A stretch of 61,210 bases of DNA from Alphaproteobacteria bacterium (lineage in GTDB: Bacteria > Pseudomonadota > Alphaproteobacteria > UBA2966), in assembly GCA_030740435.1 (NCBI GenBank), contig JASLXG010000005.1:1-61210 (forward strand), read 5' to 3'. Position numbers and translations under genes: made by a program. Below are positions 8,373-16,860 of this stretch, piece by piece (positions within the stretch are counted from its first letter, which is position 1; each line of letters opens with the position of its first letter). The notes beneath the pieces are model-generated. The model did not search any database and was not told the origin of the DNA. It was given only the letters and a program-made list of their open reading frames with translations.

Positions 8373-8644
8373 ACCATCAAGGGGGAGGGGAAAAAATTGA
8401 AATAACAATAAGATAAACTCCCTCCCCCCTTGTGGGGCAGGGTTGGGGTGGGGGGGTAGCCCTCAGTGAAAAAGCTCGGCCCTGGCCAGCAGCTCGTCGA
8501 GGCCCGGCTCGTCCGGGTTGCGCGGCTTGCCGGGGTGGATGGGAGAGACCTGGCAGGTCTCCGCTTTTCCTTTGATAGTCGCTGGGACCCAGCACAGGGA
8601 CCAGCGGATATTATTGACATTGCCCGACCTGCGTCGTCCAGTCG
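8373..8644. other. Non-coding gap with repeat and a possible gene remnant
   Basis: This gap holds the right half of the split palindrome, a second GC-rich repeat (8418-8456), and a minus-strand open stretch at 8466-8562 reading ETCQVSPIHPGKPRNPDE and then GLDELLARAELFH with a stop. The last has natural-looking composition and could be the C-terminal remnant of a gene lost at the IS boundary, but I do not recognise it. No intact gene is visible. Confidence 0.4.
8418..8456. repeat. GC-rich palindromic intergenic repeat
   Basis: The stretch begins CTCCCTCCCCCCTTGTGGGG and continues as a G/T-rich tail ending in seven G residues. It is similar in composition and layout to the palindrome interrupted by the IS4-type element 30 bp away, and to small repeats scattered between genes in many alphaproteobacteria. 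It could fold into a hairpin in RNA and act as a barrier or terminator, but that is inference. Confidence 0.5.
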
Positions 8645-9469
8645 TCAAAACTCCTGGGGCAGGTCCTTCAGGTCGGCCCAGGAGTAGACGGGCCCCTTCA
8701 CGCACACATAATCCTTGCCGACGTTGCACCGGCCGCACTTACCGACGCCGCATTTCATCTTGTTCTCGAGGGTCGTGTAGATCTGCTCGTCGGCGAAACC
8801 CAGGTTCTTCAGGTTCATGATCACGAACTTAATCATGATCGGCGGGCCGCAGGTGATGGCGATGGCGTTGTCGGGCGAGGGCTCCTGCGCCACGATGTTG
8901 GCCGGGACGAAGCCGCAGAACTCCTCCCAGCCCTCCTCTTCGGAATCCACGGACAGGTGGACCTCGGCGTCGCTCCGGAGCTTTTCCAGCTCGGACCGGT
9001 ACATGATGTCGCGCGACGTCCGGCCGCCGTAGAAGACAGTGATCGCCCCGAAGTCGGCCCGCCGGGCCACCACCGTCTGGACCACCGGCCAGATGGGGGC
9101 GAGGCCGCAGCCGCCGCCGATCAAGACCAGGTTCTTTCCCTGCCAGGCCTCGACCGGGAAGTCGTTGCCGTAGGGGCCGCGGACGCCGATGACGTCGCCC
9201 ACCTCCAGATCGTGGAGCGCCGAGGTCACGCGGCCAACACGCATGACGCTGAACTGCTTGTAGTCTTCGATAAGCGGCGATGAGGCGATGGAGATCATCA
9301 TTTCGCCCTTGCCGAAGACCGACAGCATCGCACACTGGCCGCAGGCGTGTTCGAATCCGTCGCCGTCGGCGAAGGTGACCTGGAAAGTCTTGATGGCGCG
9401 GTTTCCCTCGACCTCGGTCTTGATGTGGGCGATGCGGCCCGGTTTGGGCAGGTAGATGTTATTTGGCAT
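8645..9469 (-). CDS. flxA: FlxA-like NAD(P)H/FAD oxidoreductase subunit
   Basis: This 274-residue protein is of the ferredoxin-NADP reductase/PyrK/hydrogenase-gamma type. The FAD domain includes GQCAMLSVFGKGEMMISIAS (about 43-62), the NAD(P)-binding domain has LVLIGGGCGLAPIWPV (about 115-130) and AITCGPPIMIKF (about 210-221), and the C-terminal 2Fe-2S site is KMKCGVGKCGRCNVGKDYVC. It is the pyridine-nucleotide entry point of FlxABCD-HdrABC complexes, which in anaerobes couple NAD(P)H oxidation to two acceptors by flavin-based electron bifurcation. The ATG at 9469 overlaps the end of the preceding gene by 11 bp; earlier in-frame ATGs lie in unrelated sequence. It is the last gene of the fourteen-gene block. 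Cytoplasmic; it could equally be called a hydrogenase gamma-like subunit, but no hydrogenase gene is present. Confidence 0.85.
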   Translation of the reverse strand: MPNNIYLPKPGRIAHIKTEVEGNRAIKTFQVTFADGDGFEHACGQCAMLSVFGKGEMMISIASSPLIEDYKQFSVMRVGRVTSALHDLEVGDVIGVRGPYGNDFPVEAWQGKNLVLIGGGCGLAPIWPVVQTVVARRADFGAITVFYGGRTSRDIMYRSELEKLRSDAEVHLSVDSEEEGWEEFCGFVPANIVAQEPSPDNAIAITCGPPIMIKFVIMNLKNLGFADEQIYTTLENKMKCGVGKCGRCNVGKDYVCVKGPVYSWADLKDLPQEF

Positions 9470-10532
9470 GGCCGGCCACCCTGTTGACGATCGCGACGAT
9501 GTCGATTCCCACCGGGCACTCGGTGATGCAGCGCCCGCAACCGACGCACTGGTGGGTGCCATGGTTTTCGAAGAAATAGAGGAACTTGTGGCAGACCCGC
9601 TGACGCAGCCGGCTGCCGCAGTCAGGCCGCGGGTTGTGTCCCGATGAATGCATGGTGAAGTCGGGGAACTGGCAGGTGTCCCAGGTCCGAACCCGCCGGC
9701 CTTCGAGGGGCGTCGAGCCCGTGACCTCGTCGGTGATATCGAAACAGTGGCAGGTTGGGCAGAGGAAGGTGCAGATGCCACAGCCAATGCAGGCGCGCGC
9801 CATTTCGGACCACAGCGGCGAGTCGAATTCCGCCTCCAGACGACCCGGAACCGCCTCCATGTCGGGGAGGGTCCGCTGTGGGTGTTGGCGGGACAAGGCG
9901 TGGGTTTCCTCCAGATCCTTGCGGTCCCGGTCGCCGGGCTCGCCGAACAGGGGCTCGGCCAGGGTGACCAGCGCGGCGCCCTGGTCGGTCAGCGCCTTGA
10001 CGGCGTACCGGTTCTCCAGGTCGGTCATCAGGATATCGAGGCCATCGTCGGAGTGGGGCGACCCCCCGACCGCGAGACAAAAACAGTTCGCCGAGGGCGG
10101 CTTGTTGCAAGCGAGTCCGATCAGGATGGTCCCGCTGCGCCGCGCCCGGTAATAGGGATCCTCCATCTCGCCGGAAAAGACTCGATCGTTGCACGGAGCG
10201 CCGCGGCCATCGCAGGGTCGGACCCCGAACACCACGGTGGTGGCAGGGTCGGGAACGGTGGAGTCCAGCACCGGCGCTTCGCCGCTTACCTGGCGGTAGG
10301 TGTAGAACACTTCGCGCTGGGGAAAATGGAATCCCTTGGGCGGTTCCACGGTGTTGGGGTGATCCAGCCGCGGGGTCTGCCCGTCGCCGAGCGCCTGGTA
10401 GCTCCACGCGTCATCGCCGAAAACCGGCGTCTGGACGTCGTAAGCGCCGAGCTGCGCCACCCACTCGCCCAGGTTCTTCTTGTGGAGGATCTTTTCCACG
10501 GCGCTAGCGGATGAAGTCGTTGGGGTCGTCAT
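9459..10532 (-). CDS. HydB/FlxB-like 4Fe-4S dicluster electron-transfer subunit
   Basis: This 357-residue iron-sulfur protein resembles the beta chain of cytochrome-c3-type hydrogenases, the position taken by FlxB beside FlxA in Flx-Hdr clusters. The N-terminal domain holds VVFGVRPCDGRGA and LIGLACNKPPSANCFC. The C-terminal part has two ferredoxin-like motifs, CIGCGICTFLCPTCHC (about 245-260) and CVGCGRCITECP (about 335-346), with further cysteines between them. The ATG at 10532 (MTTPTTSSASAVEK) is used and overlaps the upstream gene by 29 bp. It probably conducts electrons between the FlxA flavin and the rest of the complex. The B or C label within the Flx naming is uncertain. Confidence 0.8.
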   Translation of the reverse strand: MTTPTTSSASAVEKILHKKNLGEWVAQLGAYDVQTPVFGDDAWSYQALGDGQTPRLDHPNTVEPPKGFHFPQREVFYTYRQVSGEAPVLDSTVPDPATTVVFGVRPCDGRGAPCNDRVFSGEMEDPYYRARRSGTILIGLACNKPPSANCFCLAVGGSPHSDDGLDILMTDLENRYAVKALTDQGAALVTLAEPLFGEPGDRDRKDLEETHALSRQHPQRTLPDMEAVPGRLEAEFDSPLWSEMARACIGCGICTFLCPTCHCFDITDEVTGSTPLEGRRVRTWDTCQFPDFTMHSSGHNPRPDCGSRLRQRVCHKFLYFFENHGTHQCVGCGRCITECPVGIDIVAIVNRVAGHAK

Positions 10533-11538
10533 CGCGAAACGACGCGACCAGTGAGGGTAGATCAGCATCGGTACCGGGCCGGTAGCCGAACGCCTCGTAG
10601 GCTTCCTTCTCAAGCTTGGAGTTGAGCAGGCGCAACGGAATGTTGACGGGGCAGACTCGCTCGCATTCACCGCAATCGATGCAACGCCCGGCCAGATGCA
10701 GGGCCCGCACCAGATGATATCCGGCGTTCTCGGAGGTCACGGCCGAGCGTTCGATCCACTTGATGCGGTTGGCCTTCTCCTCGGCGCTGGTGTCCGGGCT
10801 AACGTTAAAGACGATACTGTCGACGACGCACTCCTCGCAATAGCACATGGGGCAGACCGAGCGGCAGGCATAGCAGCGCAGGCAGCGGTCGAACTGGTGC
10901 CGCCAGAATGTCCACGGCGCGTCGCCGAACGCCCGCTCCGCTGCTTCCAGGGCATGGAACGATTCGTCGTAGGTCCGCTCGACAGCCTCTCCGAAAAGGA
11001 TGTCGTTGACCGCCGGCGACGGAGCCCGGCATTCCAGGCAGCGGTCGGCTAGGATCTCGCGGGCCGGGATCTCGATATCGCCGTCGTCGGTGGTGATGCG
11101 GAAGATGTCAGCGCCGGTAAAAGCGGTCGCGTCAGCCGTCCGCCCGTCCAGTCTCTGCGCCAGCTTTCGTTGGTCGATGACACCGGTTCTCTCGCAGGAA
11201 ACGCCAAGGATGCGGACGTCATCGCGGCTGAAATATTTCTCCTGAAGGAGCACGACGATGCCACGGCTGTCGCACCCCTTGGCCACGAGGGCCACCGGTC
11301 GCCGGTCGCCGCCCTCACCCGCTGCGGCCTGTTTCTTGCACTCGTCAACCAGGTAGAGCGCCAGGTTGTGCACGCAGGTGGGATCCCAGGTCAGGTCGTC
11401 CGCGTCTTCGGGCCGCGAGACGAAAGCGGGCGCCGCCATGGGGCCGGCGGTGCTGTCCCGGTAGCCGAGGACGAGTCGGACCTCGCCGCTTTCCAGCAGG
11501 GACCGCGCCTGGTCCCGAATGTCCTGGGGATCGATCAT
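10504..11538 (-). CDS. FlxC-like iron-sulfur subunit with FrhB-type N-terminus
   Basis: This 344-residue protein has an N-terminal half like the beta subunit of F420-reducing hydrogenase/dehydrogenases (VALVAKGCDSRGIVVLLQEK, about 84-103; ILGVSCERTGVID, about 113-125). A cysteine-rich C-terminal half follows: CLECRAP, CLRCYACRSVCPMCYCEEC (about 223-241) and CIDCGECERVCPVNIP (about 293-308). The ATG at 11538 overlaps the flxD stop by 4 bp. It lies between FlxD-like and HydB/FlxB-like genes, the position of FlxC in mirror-image Flx-Hdr operons. The role is electron transfer within the cytoplasmic complex. Whether the N-terminal domain still binds a flavin cannot be seen. Confidence 0.78.
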   Translation of the reverse strand: MIDPQDIRDQARSLLESGEVRLVLGYRDSTAGPMAAPAFVSRPEDADDLTWDPTCVHNLALYLVDECKKQAAAGEGGDRRPVALVAKGCDSRGIVVLLQEKYFSRDDVRILGVSCERTGVIDQRKLAQRLDGRTADATAFTGADIFRITTDDGDIEIPAREILADRCLECRAPSPAVNDILFGEAVERTYDESFHALEAAERAFGDAPWTFWRHQFDRCLRCYACRSVCPMCYCEECVVDSIVFNVSPDTSAEEKANRIKWIERSAVTSENAGYHLVRALHLAGRCIDCGECERVCPVNIPLRLLNSKLEKEAYEAFGYRPGTDADLPSLVASFRDDDPNDFIR

Positions 11539-11990
11539 CGGCGATTCGCCTTTAATTTCTCCTGCGGGCCGAGGGTGCGCAGGTCGTCGACGAACTGCTT
11601 GATCACCTGGGCGAACTTGGCGCCCTCGGCCGCTGAGATCCACGACATGCGAAGCCGTTGCGGTTCCAGCCCGACGAACTCGACCAGCTTGTGAACCAGA
11701 TAGACCTTCCGCCGCGCCTGGTAGTTGCCCTCCATGTAATGACAGTCACCGGGATGGCAACCGGAAACCAGCACGCCGTCTGCGCCCTTGTTGAAGGCGG
11801 ACAGGATGTAGACGGGTGATACGCTGCCCGAACACATGACGGTAATCGGAACGGCATTGGGGGGATATTCCAGGCGCGACACGCCGGCGAGATCGCTGCC
11901 GGCGGACGAGCACCACTTGCACAGAAAGGCGACAATCTTGGGTTCGAACGGTTGGGGCATCGTTTCCGAAACCGTCATTTCCTCTACCAT
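11535..11990 (-). CDS. flxD: MvhD/FlxD-type hydrogenase iron-sulfur subunit
   Basis: This 151-residue protein is of the MvhD/FrhD delta family, the [2Fe-2S] protein that docks to HdrA and feeds it electrons. Characteristic segments are FLCKWCSSAGSDLAG (about 22-36), TVMCSGSVSP (about 50-59) and GVLVSGCHPGDCHYMEGN (about 72-89), which contain the conserved cysteines. Translation may start at the ATG at 11990 or at 11978. It follows hdrA by 9 bp. In methanogens MvhD links the hydrogenase to HdrABC. Here, with no hydrogenase genes, the adjoining Flx genes are the likely electron source. Confidence 0.88.
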   Translation of the reverse strand: MVEEMTVSETMPQPFEPKIVAFLCKWCSSAGSDLAGVSRLEYPPNAVPITVMCSGSVSPVYILSAFNKGADGVLVSGCHPGDCHYMEGNYQARRKVYLVHKLVEFVGLEPQRLRMSWISAAEGAKFAQVIKQFVDDLRTLGPQEKLKANRR

Positions 11991-11999
11991 CCTAGTCCT

Positions 12000-13955
12000 C
12001 TACCACCCTAGGCTAGCGCTGATCATCTCGTGCACCTGAAGGGGCGTGACATTCCTGACCTCGATGGCGGCGCGCAGACAGGTGGCCGAACAGGTGCCGC
12101 AGCCCTCGCAGAGCACTTCGTTCACCTGGGCCTTGCCGTCGACCAGATGGATCGCGTCGTAGGGGCAGGCCTGGACGCACATCTCGCAACCGGTGCAGAG
12201 CGGCATGCGAACCTCGGCTACGGCGGGGCTGTGCGCCAATTCGTCCTGGGACAGCAGACCGATCACCTTGGACGCCGCGGCGCTCGCCTGGGCCACGGTT
12301 TCCGGGACGTCCTTCGGCGACTGGGCGGCGCCGGCTAGGAAGATCCCGGCCGTGACGCTCTCGACCGGTTTCAGCTTGGGATGGGCCTCGGCCAGGAAGC
12401 CGTCTTTGTCGCGGGCGATCTTGAGGATCTTGGCGATCTCGGCGGTGCCCTTGGAGGGCTGCATGGCGAGCGCCAGAACGACCATGTCGGCGTCGATTTC
12501 CACGTTCTGGCCCGACAGCGTGTCGATGCCCAGGACCTTGATCTTGCCGTTCTCCTCGTAGAGCTTGGACACCTTGCCGCGCAGGTAGATGGTGCCGTCC
12601 TTCTCCATGGACCGTTGGACGAACTCCTCGTAGCCCTTACCGCCGGAGCGGATATCGATATAGAAGATGTAGGCTTGGCCGTCGGGCACTTGGTGCTTGT
12701 AGAGCATCGCGTGCTTGGCGGTGTACATGCAGCAGATCTTGGAGCAGTAGGCGCAGTGCTGCTCCGGATCCCGCGAGCCAGCGCATTGGATGAAGACGAT
12801 TTCTTTGGGCACTTTGCGGTCCGACGGGCGCAGGATCTTGCCCCCGGTCCCCCCAGCTGCCGAGCACATACGCTCGAACTGGAGCCCGTCGAGGACATCG
12901 ACGTACTTGCCGCCGCCGTACTCCCCCAATTTGTCCTTGCCGTAGAGATCGAAGCCGGTGGCGACGACGATCGATCCCACCTCCTCGACGATGGTTTCCG
13001 GCTTCAAGTCGTAGTCGATGGCGCCGGGCTCGCAGACCTCGGGCTCGATGCATTTGCCGCAGGCGATGGGATTGAGGCCGAGGCAGGCGTCCTCGTCCAG
13101 CGTATAGGTGGCCGGGATCGCCTGGGCGAAGGGGATGTATATGGCACGCCGACCGGTCATCCCTCCTTCGTATTCGTTGGGGACGACGACCGGGCAAACC
13201 TCGGTGCAGTTGTCGCAGACGGTGCATTTGTCCGGGTCGACGAAGGAGGGCTTGCGCTGGATGGTGACCCGAAAATTACCGACGAAGCCCGACACGTCGG
13301 TCACCTCGCTGTAGGTCAGCAGCCGGATGTTCGGGTTCTTGGACACCTCGACCATTTTCGGCGACAGGATGCACTGGGAGCAATCCAGCGTCGGGAAGGT
13401 CTCCGAGAGCTTGATCATGTTGCCGCCGATGGTCGGCTGCTTCTCCACCAGGATCACCTCGAAGCCGGCGTTGGCCATGTCGATGGCGCTCTGGATTCCG
13501 GCGATGCCGCCGCCGACGACGAGAACCCGGCGGGTGACGGGAATGCCGATGGGGATCAGGGACTGGTTGCGCGTCGCCCGCCGGACGGCGTTGCGCGAGA
13601 TCTTGATCGCCTTTTCGGTCGCCTCGTCCTTGTCGCGGTGGACCCAGCTGCACTGCTCGCGGATGTTGGCGATTTCGCACTGGAACTGGTTGAGCCCCCC
13701 CATTTCCGCGACGTCACGGAAGGTCTTTTCGTGCAAGGTCGGCGAGCAGCATGAAATGACCACCGATTCCAGGCCGTTGTCGCGGATCGCCTCGGCGACC
13801 GCCCGCTGGCCCGGATCGGAACACATGAACACAGCGTCGTCGGCGAAGACGACATCGGCGTCCTCGGCCAGTTCCGCGGCCACCCTCTTGACGTCGAGGT
13901 TGCCGGCGATGTTGGAGCCGCAATGGCAGACGAATACACCGGTGCGTTTTGCCAT
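12000..13955 (-). CDS. hdrA: Heterodisulfide reductase subunit A-like flavoprotein
   Basis: HdrA carries the FAD that performs electron bifurcation in HdrABC complexes. The 651-residue protein has the N-terminal HdrA domain starting FVCHCGSNIAGNLD (about 8-21), then a Rossmann FAD motif RVLVVGGGIAGIQSAID (about 143-159). Next come TLDCSQCILSPKMVEV, an inserted ferredoxin CTVCDNCTEVCP (about 245-256) and a C-terminal ferredoxin pair CTGCEMCVQACP (about 600-611) and CEGCGTCSATC (about 628-638). No selenocysteine codon interrupts the frame. It follows korC by 2 bp and precedes flxD. The neighbours make a bifurcating role with NAD(P)H (through FlxA) and ferredoxin likely; which acceptor HdrBC serves is not known. 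Confidence 0.92.
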   Translation of the reverse strand: MAKRTGVFVCHCGSNIAGNLDVKRVAAELAEDADVVFADDAVFMCSDPGQRAVAEAIRDNGLESVVISCCSPTLHEKTFRDVAEMGGLNQFQCEIANIREQCSWVHRDKDEATEKAIKISRNAVRRATRNQSLIPIGIPVTRRVLVVGGGIAGIQSAIDMANAGFEVILVEKQPTIGGNMIKLSETFPTLDCSQCILSPKMVEVSKNPNIRLLTYSEVTDVSGFVGNFRVTIQRKPSFVDPDKCTVCDNCTEVCPVVVPNEYEGGMTGRRAIYIPFAQAIPATYTLDEDACLGLNPIACGKCIEPEVCEPGAIDYDLKPETIVEEVGSIVVATGFDLYGKDKLGEYGGGKYVDVLDGLQFERMCSAAGGTGGKILRPSDRKVPKEIVFIQCAGSRDPEQHCAYCSKICCMYTAKHAMLYKHQVPDGQAYIFYIDIRSGGKGYEEFVQRSMEKDGTIYLRGKVSKLYEENGKIKVLGIDTLSGQNVEIDADMVVLALAMQPSKGTAEIAKILKIARDKDGFLAEAHPKLKPVESVTAGIFLAGAAQSPKDVPETVAQASAAASKVIGLLSQDELAHSPAVAEVRMPLCTGCEMCVQACPYDAIHLVDGKAQVNEVLCEGCGTCSATCLRAAIEVRNVTPLQVHEMISASLGW

Positions 13956-13957
13956 CC

Positions 13958-14515
13958 TTACCCTCCCGCGCCTTCTACGGCCAAGACCTCGCAGCCGTAG
14001 TCATAACCCTTCTCGAACGCCTTGATGTTGATCTCGAGAAAACGGTCGGGTACCAGGCCGGGCACGGCCTTCTTCATGGCTTCCGGCGAAACGATATCGG
14101 TCACCGCGGTGAAAAACCCCAATGCCACCAGGTTGGCGAAGATCCGGTTGCCCAGTTCTTCGGCGAAGCGGGTCGAGGGAACCGACCGCAACTCGATGTC
14201 GGCCCGGGGCGAGCCCGGCTTGACCAGGTCCTCGTCGATGATGAGGACGCCCTCCTCGCGCAGTTCGGGCTCGTACTTGTTGTAGGCCTCCTGGGAGAGC
14301 GCCATCAGAACGTCGGTTTCCGAGATGTAGGGATAGAGCACGCGTTCGTCGGAGACCACGAGCTGCGAGCTACAGGCGCTGCCGCGTGCCTCGGGTCCGA
14401 AGCTCTGGGTCATGGTGGCGTGTTTGTCGTCGAAGAGCGACAGCGCCTTGCCCATGATCAGGGCGCAGCGGATGACGCCCTGTCCGCCGTATCCGGAAAA
14501 CCGAATATCACTCAT
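13958..14515 (-). CDS. korC: 2-oxoacid:ferredoxin oxidoreductase gamma subunit
   Basis: This is a 185-residue gamma-domain protein. It opens with the typical FSGYGGQGVIRCALIMGKAL (residues 6-25) and has the TMTQSFGPEARGSACSSQLV stretch (about 34-53) seen in 2-oxoglutarate and 2-oxoisovalerate ferredoxin oxidoreductases. Its ATG overlaps the korB stop by 8 bp (ATGAGTGA), which suggests translational coupling and equal synthesis. It belongs to the KorABC enzyme that oxidatively decarboxylates a 2-oxoacid, probably 2-oxoglutarate, to the acyl-CoA while reducing ferredoxin. Confidence 0.88.
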   Translation of the reverse strand: MSDIRFSGYGGQGVIRCALIMGKALSLFDDKHATMTQSFGPEARGSACSSQLVVSDERVLYPYISETDVLMALSQEAYNKYEPELREEGVLIIDEDLVKPGSPRADIELRSVPSTRFAEELGNRIFANLVALGFFTAVTDIVSPEAMKKAVPGLVPDRFLEINIKAFEKGYDYGCEVLAVEGAGG

Positions 14516-15425
14516 CGCCGTCTTCCCGCCGTTTATTGTCCTCCGCCTCGCGCTCGGGGTCGGTCTTGCCGTACAGCTGGTAGTCGTCGCCGATGACGTT
14601 GGCGTAGTGGCTGTTCACGGCATCCAGGTAGGTGGGTTTTTCCTTGTCGACGAACTTGCCCATGACGAGGGGGCCCTGGTAGTCGATGTCCGCGGTCCGG
14701 GTATCGGTGCCGTGCTCGATCTCGCAGGCGTCCTGGTAGTATTGCAGGACGTCGACGCCGTCGCCGAGGCGGTTGCGGCGCGCATAGAGCGTCGCGCAGG
14801 GCGTGACGACCTCGATGAAGGAAAAGCCCTTCTTGACCAGCGCCTCCTCGATCGAACCGGTGATGCGCCGGGCGTGGAGCGACGTCCAACGCGCCACGTA
14901 GGTGGCCCCGCAGGCGTCGGCCAGGAACGGCAGGCTGAAGGGAAATTCGTAATTGCCGTACGGCGTGGTCGAGGCGTTGGCCGTATGGGGTGTCGTCGGC
15001 GTCACCTGGCCGCCGGTCATCCCGTAGGTGAAGTTGTTGATGCAGATAACCAGCAGATCCATGTTGCGCCGCGCCGCGTGGATAAAGTGGTTGCCGCCGA
15101 TTCCCGTGAGGTCGCCGTCGCCGCTGATCACGACCACCTTGAGATCGGGGTTGGCCAGCTTGAGGCCGGTCGCCACCGGAATGGCCCGCCCGTGGGTGGT
15201 GTGGATGGAATCGTAATTGACATAGCCGGCGACCCGGCCCGAGCAGCCGATGCCCGAGACCACGACGATCTTGTCCGGATCGACACTGGACTTCTTGATC
15301 GCTTCGGCGAAGGCGGTTACCACGGTGCCGATGCCGCAGCCCGGACACCAGATGTGCGGCATCCTATCCATGCGCAGGATTTCGGCCATGGGGCTTTCCG
15401 CCGCGAACTGGGTTGAATCGGTCAT
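14508..15425 (-). CDS. korB: 2-oxoacid:ferredoxin oxidoreductase beta (TPP) subunit
   Basis: This 305-residue catalytic subunit binds thiamine diphosphate: WCPGCGIGTV (about 26-35) with a cluster cysteine pair, and the TPP/Mg motif GDGDLTGIGGNHFIHAARRN (about 100-119) completed by INNFTYGMTGGQ. These are hallmarks of 2-oxoglutarate-type KorB. The ATG at 15425 overlaps the korA stop by 4 bp; an upstream extension of the open frame is not protein-like. KorAB supplies reduced ferredoxin for benzoyl-CoA reduction in Thauera-type anaerobes, so its presence near hcrAB is notable. The substrate is inferred from family resemblance and is not proven. Confidence 0.9.
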   Translation of the reverse strand: MTDSTQFAAESPMAEILRMDRMPHIWCPGCGIGTVVTAFAEAIKKSSVDPDKIVVVSGIGCSGRVAGYVNYDSIHTTHGRAIPVATGLKLANPDLKVVVISGDGDLTGIGGNHFIHAARRNMDLLVICINNFTYGMTGGQVTPTTPHTANASTTPYGNYEFPFSLPFLADACGATYVARWTSLHARRITGSIEEALVKKGFSFIEVVTPCATLYARRNRLGDGVDVLQYYQDACEIEHGTDTRTADIDYQGPLVMGKFVDKEKPTYLDAVNSHYANVIGDDYQLYGKTDPEREAEDNKRREDGDE

Positions 15426-16585
15426 TGGCCGGCCTCCTTTATGGCGGTCAGGATGTCTTCGGGATCGTGCACGGCGCCGCCGTAGTGGGGCACGCCAATG
15501 ACGCGGCACTGGCCGGCCGCGCAGCGTTCGACTTCGAGGACCATCTGGCCGACGTTGATCTCGGGCATGACGATCGCCCGCACCCGGCCGGCGATCTCGC
15601 GGATCCTCTTTTCGGCGAACGGCCAAACGGTGACCAGGCGAAGCGAGCCCACCTTGAGACCGGCGGCCCGCGCCAGTAGAACCGCCCGGCTGGCGATCCG
15701 TGACGTGATGCCGTAGGAGACGACGACGATCTCGCTGTCGTCCACCTGATCTTCCTCGAGGCGGATGATAGTGTCGGCGTTGTTTTCGATCTTGTCGATC
15801 AAGTGGCTGACGCATCGCTCGTTCGCCTCGGGGGTGACCATGGGATAACCGCTTTCCTGGTGGGTCAGGCCGGTGATATGGAACCGATAGCCTTCGCCGG
15901 CGCGGACCATCGGCGCTGGCCTGCCGTCGAACCGGAAGGGCTGGTAGTCGTTCTTGGCGCCCTCGTACCAGTTGCGCTCCACCACCTCGATCTCCTCGGC
16001 CGGCGGGATAATGACCTTCTCGTGCATGTGCCCGACGGTTTCGTCGGTCATGATGAAAACCGGCACCCGGTAGGTCTCCGACAGGTTGAAGGCCTGGATC
16101 GCCAGGTCGAAACATTCCTGGGGTGAATCGGGCGACAGCGCAATGATCCGGTAATCGCCGTGGGATCCCCATCGCGCCTGCATCATATCCTGCTGGGCGG
16201 TCAGCGTGGGCAGGCCGGTCGAGGGGCCGGCGCGCTGCACGTCGGCGATCACCAGCGGTGTCTCGGTCATGCAGGCGAGGCCGATGTTCTCCATCATCAG
16301 CGAAAACCCGGGACCCGAAGTCACGGTCATCACCTTCTTCCCACCCCAGGCGGCACCGATGAGGGCGCCAACCGATGCCAGTTCGTCCTCCATCTGGACA
16401 AACATGCCGCCGACATGGGGCGCCCGTTCGGCGAACCGTTCGGCGGACTCGGTCGAGGGGGTGATCGGATATCCGGCGAAGAACCGGCAGCCGGCCGCGA
16501 GCGCCCCTTCGGTGATGGCATGGTCACCGTCCAGGAAATGGGCTCCCTCGAGGACACCTATCGGGTCTGCGGCGGTCTTATGCAA
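15422..16585 (-). CDS. korA: 2-oxoacid:ferredoxin oxidoreductase alpha subunit
   Basis: This is the pyrimidine-domain subunit of the KorABC enzyme (387 residues from the chosen start). Motifs are FFAGYPITPSTESAERFAER, VQMEDELASVGALIGAAWGG and TSGPGFSLMMENIGLA, all near the N-terminus and typical of KorA. I prefer the TTG start at 16585: it follows AGGAG with a 7-nt spacer and overlaps the ferredoxin stop by 8 bp, the same kind of overlap as korB/korC. The ATGs at 16618 and 16615 give a longer, basic leader and have no good ribosome site. Confidence 0.9.
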   Translation of the reverse strand: MHKTAADPIGVLEGAHFLDGDHAITEGALAAGCRFFAGYPITPSTESAERFAERAPHVGGMFVQMEDELASVGALIGAAWGGKKVMTVTSGPGFSLMMENIGLACMTETPLVIADVQRAGPSTGLPTLTAQQDMMQARWGSHGDYRIIALSPDSPQECFDLAIQAFNLSETYRVPVFIMTDETVGHMHEKVIIPPAEEIEVVERNWYEGAKNDYQPFRFDGRPAPMVRAGEGYRFHITGLTHQESGYPMVTPEANERCVSHLIDKIENNADTIIRLEEDQVDDSEIVVVSYGITSRIASRAVLLARAAGLKVGSLRLVTVWPFAEKRIREIAGRVRAIVMPEINVGQMVLEVERCAAGQCRVIGVPHYGGAVHDPEDILTAIKEAGQ

Positions 16586-16850
16586 TGGGTTTCTCCTGTT
16601 CCTCGTCGCCTTCATCATCGTCAATGGTGACGTATATGGCGAACTCCGGGCAGACGATTTCGCAGTAACGGCATTCCCGGCATTCGTCGACGACCTCGAC
16701 CTCGGGCGGATGGTAGCCCTTGGCGTTGAATCCGTGCGACAGCACCAGGACATTCTGGGGGCAGAACTGGACGCAGAAACCGCAGCCCTTGCACCACTCG
16801 TTGTGGATGTGGACCGTCCCCTTTCTTGGTTTTAGATCGCCAAAGAACAT
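16578..16850 (-). CDS. 2x[4Fe-4S] ferredoxin, KorD-like subunit
   Basis: This 90-residue ferredoxin has two cluster motifs, CKGCGFCVQFCP (about 20-31) and CRECRYCEIVCP (about 57-68), and an acidic C-terminus (DDDEGDEEQEKP). It lies directly upstream of korA and corresponds to the delta/ferredoxin subunit of four-subunit 2-oxoacid oxidoreductases. It may be the mobile or bound carrier that joins KorABC to the Hdr/Flx genes. The ATG at 16850 is 10 bp after the hdrB stop. Confidence 0.88.
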   Translation of the reverse strand: MFFGDLKPRKGTVHIHNEWCKGCGFCVQFCPQNVLVLSHGFNAKGYHPPEVEVVDECRECRYCEIVCPEFAIYVTIDDDEGDEEQEKPIA

Positions 16851-16860
16851 TGCCGTCCCC

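Larger units (their letters stand above)
6869..8389. repeat. Palindromic intergenic repeat split by the IS4-type element
   Basis: CCCTCCCCC at 6869-6877 and GGGGGAGGG at 8381-8389 are perfect inverted copies. Removing the IS element joins them through a short ATCAA loop, restoring a compact GC-rich hairpin. A CCATCATGGG/CCATCAAGGG pair (6876-6885 and 8374-8383, 9 of 10 identical) next to the element looks like a duplicated target site. Confidence 0.6.

Noticed and set aside
8645-12000. [NiFe]-hydrogenase operon (HydB/HydG-like and MvhD-like genes)
   Set aside because: No large or small hydrogenase subunit or maturation gene lies in the window, so these genes fit Flx better.
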